A DNA stretch of 64,000 nucleotides from Rhodococcus erythropolis NBRC 15567 (lineage in GTDB: Bacteria; Actinomycetota; Actinomycetes; Mycobacteriales; Mycobacteriaceae), in contig NZ_BCRM01000023.1 of the NCBI RefSeq assembly GCF_001552595.1, positions 62,001 to 126,000 of the forward strand, in the 5' to 3' direction. This document shows positions 45,648 through 53,700 of the stretch, one piece after another; the first letter of the stretch is position 1, and the number at the start of each line of letters is the position of its first letter. The notes beneath the pieces were generated by a model. The model saw nothing but the letters and a program-made list of their open reading frames with translations, was not told the DNA's origin and searched no databases. Both the position numbers and the translations under genes were made by a program.

Positions 45648-46997
45648 ATGACGGCTCACTTTCAGGATGCGAGCACATCGCGTGTCTCGCCACTCGACGT
45701 GAACGGCTACGTGCCCGCGAACGCTCCAGGACTCGATGCGCGAACTCGAAATCTGATCAAACGTAGGGCCGACGTTCTCGGTCCGGCATCGCCGTTGATG
45801 TATCGAAAACCAGTGGAAATTGTTCGGGCGCAGGGTCTTCGACTTCACGATCGCGACGGCACCACGTATCTCGACATGTACAACAATGTAGCGAGCGTCG
45901 GACACGCGCACCCCAAAGTCGTTGACGCTGTGCGTAGACAGATTGCCGAATTGAACACTCACACCCGTTATCTGAATGAGGCGCTAGTCGAGTACGCAGA
46001 AGATTTGGTCTCCACGTTCCCGAATCGGCTCTCTACTGTGATGTTCACGTGTACGGGTTCGGAGGCCAACGATCTCGCCTTGCGAATTGCGCGGGAAGCA
46101 ACGGGGAAGACTGGTGTCATCGTCACCGAAAATGCCTATCACGGCGGCACGATCAATATTGCCGCGTGCTCGCCATCAATGGGTTCTGCTGCCTTTGGCG
46201 ATGCGCAGTGGGTACGCGTCGTGCCGTTGCCGGACGCACGCATTGTCGAAGAGGCGGACCGAGAATCCTGGTTTGCAGATCGCGTTCAGGAATGCATCGA
46301 CGGACTGAACCGCGATGGCATCGGACTGGCGGCACTACTTGTCGACACGATCTTTGCTTCCGACGGAGTACTGACCGACTCGTTCCTCGCGACGGCTGTC
46401 GATCGGGTTCGCCGGGCTGGTGGCTTGCTTATCGCAGATGAGGTTCAGCCTGGCTTCGGTCGGCTGGGGTCCAGTCTGTGGGGGTTTACGCGGCACGGAG
46501 TGGACGCAGATCTGGTCACTCTCGGGAAACCGATGGCCGGCGGGGTACCGCTCGCCGGAGTGGTACTCGGTGACAACTTGGTTGGGCTGACCGCAGGCGA
46601 GCTCCGGTACTTCAACACGTTCGGCGGCAATGCGGTGTCGATTGCTGCGGCGCAGGCGGTGCTCGATGTGATTCGGGAAGAAGAGCTGATGGAGAACGCC
46701 GCAGTGATGGGAGATCGACTAGCAGATGGCCTGCGCACGTCCGTCCACCGCAACCCGAACGTGGGTGCGATTCGCGGCGCAGGGTTGTTTGTCGGGGTGG
46801 ATGTGGTCGACGCGGACTCGGGTGAGCCGGACCCGTCCGGTGCACTCGACATTGTCAACGGATTACGTGCGCACGGAGTGTTGATATCGGCGACGGGTAA
46901 GCACGGCAATGTACTGAAGATTCGACCACCGCTCCCCATATCCGCCTCGGATGTGGACGAGTTCCTGACTCGGTTCGAGATCGTGATGGCGGCTTAG
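45648..46997 (+). CDS. Class III PLP enzyme, ethanolamine-phosphate/phosphohydroxylysine phospho-lyase type
   Basis: 449 residues. PLP lysine K294 in LVTLGKPMAGGVPLAG, with FTCTGSEANDLALRIAREATG, ENAYHGGTINIA and the Asp in LLIADEVQPGFGRLG. The C-terminal third (RYFNTFGGNAVSIAAAQAVLD, IRGAGLFVGVDVVD, KHGNVLKIRPPLPIS) matches human AGXT2L1/AGXT2L2 phospho-lyases better than transaminases such as ornithine or beta-alanine aminotransferases, and two kinases precede it. I infer elimination of phosphate and ammonia from an O-phosphoamino alcohol. Start ATG 45648, RBS GGAGGA. Last gene of the operon. Confidence 0.82.
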   Translation: MTAHFQDASTSRVSPLDVNGYVPANAPGLDARTRNLIKRRADVLGPASPLMYRKPVEIVRAQGLRLHDRDGTTYLDMYNNVASVGHAHPKVVDAVRRQIAELNTHTRYLNEALVEYAEDLVSTFPNRLSTVMFTCTGSEANDLALRIAREATGKTGVIVTENAYHGGTINIAACSPSMGSAAFGDAQWVRVVPLPDARIVEEADRESWFADRVQECIDGLNRDGIGLAALLVDTIFASDGVLTDSFLATAVDRVRRAGGLLIADEVQPGFGRLGSSLWGFTRHGVDADLVTLGKPMAGGVPLAGVVLGDNLVGLTAGELRYFNTFGGNAVSIAAAQAVLDVIREEELMENAAVMGDRLADGLRTSVHRNPNVGAIRGAGLFVGVDVVDADSGEPDPSGALDIVNGLRAHGVLISATGKHGNVLKIRPPLPISASDVDEFLTRFEIVMAA

Positions 46998-47020
46998 CGA
47001 AGCTTGATGGCTGCGTAGCG
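46985..47020 (+). repeat. Imperfect 15-bp direct repeat over the end of the phospho-lyase gene
   Basis: GATGGCGGCTTAGCG (46985-46999) and GATGGCTGCGTAGCG (47006-47020) differ at 2 of 15 positions. The first copy contains the stop codon of the phospho-lyase gene. It resembles the stop-codon duplication near 10462, and marks the right edge of the island. Confidence 0.7.
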
Positions 47021-47097
47021 GGCAGATAGGAGCGCGTTCGGGCGCGTGTCGGCAGATTCTGGAACAGTGGTAACCGGCACCCAGCAGGAGGCGTGAG

Positions 47098-48327
47098 ATG
47101 ACGGATGGCCGTGAGATGGCAGACGGAAATGGCGACGTCTTTGTCGTGGCGTCGGTGACCGAACGGCGAACGCTCATCTCCACCCGAGTCAGGGAGTGGT
47201 GTGCGGCGGGGACCGTCGAGTCGAACCGGCCGGAGTTGTCCGACGATGTCGCATTGCTGATCGCCGGCGGCTATGCGGACGAGTCGACGCGGTCGATCCT
47301 GGCGAACCGGCGCACTGTCGGACGTTCGTTCCCGGAGATCGGCGGATTTTCGGAGTTGAGGTATCTCACCGACGAGCTTGCCCGCACCAGGCGTCGACTG
47401 CTCGCGACACGCATCGGTCCCGTTCAGGTTGTCCTCGAACGGCGGGTGCAGACGCTGGACAAGCGCGTTCAGTCGATGCGATCGGCGATCGTGCATTCCA
47501 ATCGTCATTTCGCGAGCAGCGTCCGTGCCATCCGCAAGGACCGCCGCGACGGTCTCCATCTCGACGTCGAGCAGCGCGAGGCTCTCTTTGCCGGGCTCAC
47601 CCGCACGCCGGTTCCGGCCAAGCTGCCGGTGGGTCTCGGTGTCGTGGCCAGCAGTGGAAACGCAGCACTCGACAAACTCGCCGCCCAGTTCGGGAAGGTC
47701 CAGGGAACCGGTGTCATCGCCGATGCCGGAAGACGTATCGCGGAAGTCCTCGACGGACTGGTCGATTCCGAACCCGAAGGACGCGCCGGTGAGTACGACG
47801 CACTGCTTTACCTCGCCGGGAATCTTTTCGACCGGATCGAGAGTTCCAGCGCGTGGCATTCCGATCACTTCGTCATTCAACGTAATCAACTGGACTTGGC
47901 AGACGAGATCACGCAGATCGCGGTCGATACCGTAGCGCTGCGTTCGATACTCGCAGAGCTGGACGACGCGGCTGCGCTGGCACGCGACGAGGGAACCCGA
48001 GCCGGAATCGCTTCGCGAAGGGAGGCACTCGGCACGGTCTGGGACCAGCTGGTCGAGCGCGTCGCGGCGCTCGCGCGGATCGGTGACCTGGTCGCACGGG
48101 CCGAGGATCAGTTGAGTTCGCAGCGCGCGGTTGCGCATGCAGCGAGCCTCGACAGCCGGATCGACGACCTACTCGCGCGCTCTGGTTCACGTGAACTTTC
48201 GGCTGCCAACACGCACTACGTCGGGGATCAATTCGACGGTGTGGAAGAACTGATGTTCGCTCACCGGGCGGCTCTTTACGGGGACATTGCACTGCTGACC
48301 TCCGGGAACGAGCGTCGGGCGCCGTAG
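47098..48327 (+). CDS. Hypothetical protein, long helical/coiled-coil
   Basis: 409 residues; I do not recognise it. It is rich in Arg, Leu and Glu with heptad-like spacing around 100-160 (LTDELARTRRRLLATRIGPVQVVLERRVQTLDKRVQ) and again in the C-terminal half, which suggests coiled coils or helical bundles. No transmembrane segment, signal peptide or catalytic motif is visible. Start ATG 47098 is fixed by AGGAGG six bases upstream. It directly follows the island, 100 bases from its last gene. Confidence 0.6.
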   Translation: MTDGREMADGNGDVFVVASVTERRTLISTRVREWCAAGTVESNRPELSDDVALLIAGGYADESTRSILANRRTVGRSFPEIGGFSELRYLTDELARTRRRLLATRIGPVQVVLERRVQTLDKRVQSMRSAIVHSNRHFASSVRAIRKDRRDGLHLDVEQREALFAGLTRTPVPAKLPVGLGVVASSGNAALDKLAAQFGKVQGTGVIADAGRRIAEVLDGLVDSEPEGRAGEYDALLYLAGNLFDRIESSSAWHSDHFVIQRNQLDLADEITQIAVDTVALRSILAELDDAAALARDEGTRAGIASRREALGTVWDQLVERVAALARIGDLVARAEDQLSSQRAVAHAASLDSRIDDLLARSGSRELSAANTHYVGDQFDGVEELMFAHRAALYGDIALLTSGNERRAP

Positions 48328-48463
48328 TCAGGCTGTCGCCGGAGCTGTAAGGTCGAAGGTACTGACCGGCCGCACGATCGAAGAACAGGCCGAGAATTCG
48401 CTCTTTGCTCGACCCCGATGCCGATCCGGTGATGCGGGCGTACCCGCTCGAGACAGGTCGATC

Positions 48464-49234
48464 ATGGAAGACACCGCAAGCCGCGGCATCAATGCGTTCA
48501 TTTCCGAAGCTACGCAGCGTGGGGGCAAGGCTGTCCGCCTCACGCACTCACGTCGTAATCCCGTCGAGGTGACGGGCGCAGACGGCATCAGCCGAATCGT
48601 CCGAGTGCGTTCCAAGCTCGACGGTGACTGGCAGGCCAGGCGTCAGGACGAGTCGCTCGAGAGCGACGACACGCGCTCCGAGTTCTGGGTATTCGTCGAC
48701 CTGGCTGCAGACCCGCACGAGTTCTTCATGCTGCCCTCCAACGAGGTCGCGGACGACATCCGTGCCGAGGTCGACCTGTGGATCATGGACAGCCCCGGAC
48801 GCAATCGCACCGGACATCACGCGATTCCGCGCGGACGCGTCGTACACGGTCACGATCGTTGGGATGCGCTGGGCCTGGCCGCGGTCAAGGATCCGAGCAT
48901 TTACGTGGAGGCCCCGGTTGCGACCAAGCGCAAGACGTCGCCGGTCGCCGCGAAGAAGCGTCGCGCCAGCGGTGTCGAGGAGATCGAAGTTGGCGACAAT
49001 CGCCTCGAGATGACGGCTGATTGCCATGGATACCGTTGGGTCGGACGCTTCGACGAAAGCACCGAGGTCGTCGAGATCATGCGCGGACCGATGGAAGGCC
49101 GCCGATTCCCTGATCCGACCGCGGCCGCCAATGCCGTGACCGGTCACATTTCAGGCGACACCGAGAGCCATGACGGCTGGTCGTTCTGGACGATCAACAA
49201 CACGGCCCTCGGCGCTCATCTCAAAACTGCCTGA
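48464..49234 (+). CDS. Putative DNA-interacting protein with a RAMA-like C-terminal domain
   Basis: 256 residues. The N-terminal part (FWVFVDLAADPHEFFMLPSNEVADDI ... HHAIPRGRV ... DRWDALGL) resembles a family of restriction-like proteins, with VRVRSKLDGDWQAR where a nuclease-type E/QxK strand would be expected. The C-terminal part (LEMTADCHGYRWVGRF ... FPDPTAAANAVTGH ... GWSFWTI) matches the RAMA domain, a predicted reader of modified DNA found in restriction and methylase proteins. A linker of Lys/Arg/Ala (KRKTSPVAAKKRRAS) joins them. Function as a modification-dependent DNA-binding or restriction protein is inferred. Confidence 0.65.
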   Translation: MEDTASRGINAFISEATQRGGKAVRLTHSRRNPVEVTGADGISRIVRVRSKLDGDWQARRQDESLESDDTRSEFWVFVDLAADPHEFFMLPSNEVADDIRAEVDLWIMDSPGRNRTGHHAIPRGRVVHGHDRWDALGLAAVKDPSIYVEAPVATKRKTSPVAAKKRRASGVEEIEVGDNRLEMTADCHGYRWVGRFDESTEVVEIMRGPMEGRRFPDPTAAANAVTGHISGDTESHDGWSFWTINNTALGAHLKTA

Positions 49235-49236
49235 TT

Positions 49237-50184
49237 TCAGGCGCCGACTGCCGCCGACACCCGTTCGAGAGTGTCCAGTTCATTCGACGACAGCACCAGA
49301 TTCGGGGCGTCCAGGAGCGCCGGGAGCTGCTCCGGCCGGCTGACGCTCGCGATCGGTGCGGTGATGCCAGGTCGAGTCAGCAGCCAGGCCAGCGCGACGG
49401 TCGAGATCTCGCTGTCGTGTGCCTGCGCGATTGTTGCCAGTTCCGTGACGACGTCGAGTCCGGCGTCGCTGAAGTATCCGGCGGTCAGCCGTTCGCGGGA
49501 GCTGCCTTCGATGTCCGCGCGGGTCTTGTACTTTCCGGTCAGGAAGCCGGAAGCGAGAGCGAAGTACGGGAAGACGCTGATGTTGTTGTCGGTGGCGATC
49601 TGCGCGAGTTCGGGTTCGTACGACTTGCGGTGCACCAGGTTGTAGTGCGGTTGCAGCGCGATGGGCGCGGCGTAACCGTTCTCCTCGGTGATCCGCAGCC
49701 ACTCCCGGACGCGGTCGGGGCTGTAGTTGGAGATTCCGAGATAGCGAACCTTGCCCGCGACGACCAACGCATTGAAGGCTTCGAGAGTTTCCTCGAGCGG
49801 AGTCTGCGGGTCGTCGAAATGTGCGTAGTACAGGTCGATGCAGTCCGTCTGCAGGCGCTGCAGCGACGCCTCAGCTGCGGCCGCGATGTTGTCGGCCTTC
49901 AGTCCCTTGAAATCGGGATGGCTACCCACCTTGGTGGCGACGACGATGTCGTTCTGCAGTCCCCGATCGGTGATCCATTTCCCGATGATCGTTTCGGATT
50001 CCCCGCCGGAATTGCCGGGAGCCGACGCCGTGTACGAGTCGGAGGTGTCGATGAAGTTTGCACCGGCTTCGGCGAACGAGTCGAGGATCTCGAAGGACGT
50101 CTTCTCGTCTGCTGTCCATCCGAAAGGGTTGCCGCCCAAGCTAAGTCGGAAGATGTCGAGGTCCGAATTTCCGATGATCGCCAC
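49237..50184 (-). CDS. Aldo/keto reductase
   Basis: 315 residues, TIM-barrel oxidoreductase. Catalytic tetrad visible: Asp and Tyr in IDTSDSYTAS, Lys in VVATKVGS, His in LYYAHFDDPQT. NADP-binding features follow (SNYSPDRV, LQPHYNLVHR). Start GTG 50184 with GGGAG upstream, well inside a longer open frame whose upstream part is not coding-like. Reduces aldehydes or ketones with NADPH; substrate unknown. Convergent with the RAMA protein gene (2-base gap). Confidence 0.9.
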   Translation of the reverse strand: MAIIGNSDLDIFRLSLGGNPFGWTADEKTSFEILDSFAEAGANFIDTSDSYTASAPGNSGGESETIIGKWITDRGLQNDIVVATKVGSHPDFKGLKADNIAAAAEASLQRLQTDCIDLYYAHFDDPQTPLEETLEAFNALVVAGKVRYLGISNYSPDRVREWLRITEENGYAAPIALQPHYNLVHRKSYEPELAQIATDNNISVFPYFALASGFLTGKYKTRADIEGSSRERLTAGYFSDAGLDVVTELATIAQAHDSEISTVALAWLLTRPGITAPIASVSRPEQLPALLDAPNLVLSSNELDTLERVSAAVGA

Positions 50185-50367
50185 TGTGTGGAACTCCCGT
50201 CGATGAAGGTGGTCGCTGCATCCCGCACCGTACCCTCTCACGGCGCTGACGATGGCGCGCCCTCGCCAGGTTCGCCGAAAAATGTATCGGATCGTGATTG
50301 CCGCCGTCGGTGTTGGGTATGGCCTCAAATACTGAATTCTTCGATGGACTGCTGATAGGAGCGTCCG

Positions 50368-50793
50368 ATGATGATTGTCGACGAAGCCACCCGGGTCGTT
50401 CGTGGTGTGGCAGACGCAACGACGACGGTGGCTGGAGCCGTCGGTGGTGGAGTGATCGGTGGAGTGACGGGCGGGATACGCGGAACGGCGGAGGGCGTCC
50501 GAGACGGAATTCGTGCGGGTAGTTCCTCGACGCCGACCGCGGTTCTCACGATGGCCGCCGTCGGCGCGGCGGGATTGGTGGAGTGGCCGGTGCTCTTGGC
50601 GGTCGGCGGCACGGCCCTGGTACTTCACGAATGGGATCGCAAGAGCGCGCGGCCCGATCGTGCGGTCAAGGCGGTTGGGCGCGCGACCAAGACGGAACCG
50701 GCAAAGAAGGAATCGAGCGGAAACTCCCACAAGGCGGCCAGTCGGTCGCAGGATCGAACTCACAGTTCTTCGCACACTCGATCCACTTCCTGA
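50368..50793 (+). CDS. Small membrane-associated protein with glycine zipper, EWPV motif
   Basis: 141 residues. The N-terminal part is a glycine-zipper region (VAGAVGGGVIGGVTGGIRGTAEGVRDGIRAG), followed by a hydrophobic hairpin (AVLTMAAVGAAGLVEWPVLLAVGGTALVLHE) containing EWPV, and a basic, Ser-rich tail. I do not know its function. The stop codon overlaps the P-type ATPase start (TGATG). A shorter protein with a similar EWPV segment follows the ATPase, so both may be accessory subunits. ATG 50368 has GGAG upstream; ATG 50371 is possible. Confidence 0.7.
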   Translation: MMIVDEATRVVRGVADATTTVAGAVGGGVIGGVTGGIRGTAEGVRDGIRAGSSSTPTAVLTMAAVGAAGLVEWPVLLAVGGTALVLHEWDRKSARPDRAVKAVGRATKTEPAKKESSGNSHKAASRSQDRTHSSSHTRSTS

Positions 50794-53700
50794 TGTTCTC
50801 AGCGATGGCCCGGCGTGCGGTGTCGGTGGCAACTTTGCCGCCGCGCCTGGCGTTGTCGGGTCTGGCGTTGGTCGGTGGTTCGACGATTCCGCGAACCGCT
50901 GTCAGTGACGTGGCGCTGCGGACCGGCACTCTTGCGCTGGCGGGCGTCGGGATGATTCCTGCAGCAGCGGGATCGATTCTTCGTGCGCCGCGAATGCCGG
51001 GTTCCGCCTATGTCTCGGCGGCGGCGTCGGCGATCAATTATCAACCCCGGGTGCGTCGGCGAATCGAACAGCGCCTTGGCCGTTCGCTCACCGACTTCGC
51101 ATTGGAGTCGGCGACGTCGTTCGCGGATGTTCTGACCTACGCGCCTGCGTCATTGGGCGTGGATTTCGGGCTGCGGACGATGCTGCTGCGCGAAACTCTG
51201 GCGGCGCGAAACTCTCGGCTGGTGTGGCGACTCGAACCTGGCGGTCGCGGTGCTTCCACGAGGCGTGACCCGAGTGGTCCGGGGGAGCGTTATGCCGGCA
51301 GGATCGCTGGGGTTCAGCTGGCGGCTGGGGCTGCACTGGCTACCGTGTCTGCCGGCGGTGACACCGTTGCGACGAGCATCAAGGTTTCGGCGCCGCGGCC
51401 GCTTCGGATGTCACGCGAATCGTTCGCTGCTGGTTTGTCATACGGTCTGTGGCGGACGCACCACGTCGCCGTTTCGGACCCCGCGGCTCTACGCATGCTT
51501 GATCGTGTCGATACCGTCCTCGTCGATCCGAGTGTCCTTTTCGACGACGCGCTCCGGGTTTCCGACATACGAGAGGTGTCCGAGTCGGACCGCGTCGTGG
51601 TGTGGGCACATGCCAGGGAAGCGCTTGACGCCGGCTCGCTCGGGGTCGGAAGACACCGCATCGACGGCGCCGAAGTTGTCGTAAGACCGGTGCGAAAAGG
51701 GTTGGCGGAATCACTGATAGGTGAGATACGCGCGAGCGGGGTCGCAGCGGCCACGATCGACGACGACGGGCTCGGATCACTGCGAAGCGGATTCGACGAG
51801 CTCTATCCGGCGCCATCGACTCCCGAAGCCGGCCTGCGCGAAGCTCTCTCGGCACTGGTGGCCGAGGGTCGGACAGTTGCGATCGTGTCGAGTAGGGCGA
51901 TAGCGGGGCAGGCAGTGCTACGCATCGGGATTTCACCACCGAGTGGCGAGCACGTGAGTGCCGACATCCACACCGACTTGGCCGGGGCGTGGCGGGTCGT
52001 CCATGCGCTCTCGGCTGCCCGAACAGCGACGAGGCGCGGCGTCGAACTCTCCTCGGGTTCTTCGGCATTGGGTGCCTTGATTATGCTTCCGGGAATTCGA
52101 GGGGCTGGGCCGGGGCCGGTCACGGCTGGTTCGGCCGCGGGACTGTGGACCGGATACACCCTGTCCCGATCTGTGATTCAGGCTCCCGCCCCTGTCGGTG
52201 CTCCGAGCGATAGCTGGCATGAGATGGACGGTGATTCTGTCGTTCGCGAACTCGCCGAATCCGTCCGGCATACGCCGCAGCGCGCCGACGCTCGTGTGCG
52301 AGCGCCCGCACGCTTCAGGTTGATCCGTGACGGATTGTCGGCGTTGCGAACAGAATTGGCGGATCCACTCACGCCGGTGTTGGCAACCGGCTCGGCGGCC
52401 AGTGCAGTCCTCGGTTCACCGGTAGACGCCGTCCTGGTCGGTTCGGTTTTGGTCGGCAATGCCGCGATGTCCGCTGTTCAACGACTTCATTCGGAACGGG
52501 CAGTGCAGCGACTTTTGCGGACTCAGGAACCGGTAGCTCGGCGAGTAACCAACATTGGCGAGGTCGAGACTGCGGCAGACGCGCTCGAACTCGGTGACGT
52601 CGTGGCCCTCGAGTCCGGGGACATCGTGCCCGCCGATTGTCGACTGTTGATCGCCGAATCGCTGGAAGTCGACGAGTCGTCGTTGACGGGGGAGTCCATG
52701 CCCGTCGACAAGCAGACCGACCCGACCCCTGGGATGCCCCTGGCCGAGCGAAGGTGCATGGCCTATGCCGGGACAACAGTGCTTGCCGGCTCCGGTCGTG
52801 GCGTGGTCACGGCCACCGGAGCTCGAACGGTGACCAGGCGCGCCGATGTCGGTGTATCCCGATCCGGACCTGCTGTGGGCCTGACCAACAGACTGCGCGA
52901 ACTCACCAGGGCGACTCTGCCGGCCAGTATCGGCGGCGGAGCGTTGGTGACAGTCGCGGGTCTGATTCGTGGTACCGGTCTGCGCCGCGCCGTCACCGGA
53001 GGCGTGGCCGTTGCCGTGGCCGCCGTGCCGGAGGGATTGCCTCTGGTTGCGACCCTTGCTCAGCAGGCGGCAGCTCGAAGGCTCACTGCAGCAGGAGTGT
53101 TGGTGCGTGCTCCACGTTCGATCGAAGCGCTCGGGCGTGTCGACGTGGTCTGCTTCGACAAGACCGGAACCCTCAGTGAGAACAAGCTACGGGTGGCCGC
53201 GGTCGAACGCGTCGACGGTTGGGGCGAAAGTGAGATTTTGGAAGTTGCGGCGCGCAGTGCTCTGGGAAGTCGCGACGATCGCGTGTTTCATTCGACGGAC
53301 GCCGCCGTCGTCGATGCAGCCGAACAAGCTCTGGACGAGGCTCGGGTTTTCGGTGATGCCGACGCGCTCAACCTCGTTCCGTTCAGGTCTGGGCGGCCGT
53401 ACTCGGCAGCCCTACTGGGCAGACGGATCGCACTGAAGGGTTCACCGGAATTCGTGGCGGAGGCAGGGCGGGATCCGAATGCTGTGTCGGCGAGCCACGT
53501 TCAGAGCATGGCCGGACGCGGACTGCGGGTGGTTGCCGTCGCACAGCGCGAGTTGTCGGAACACGATGCGCGACGCGCTGCGGAGGACTCGGAATTTCTC
53601 GAACAGTGTTGCTCCGAGGGGTTGGAAGCGGTCGGCCTTCTCGGACTCTCGGACACGCTCAGACCCGAAGCAACGCAACTTGTTCGAGAACTTCAAGGCA

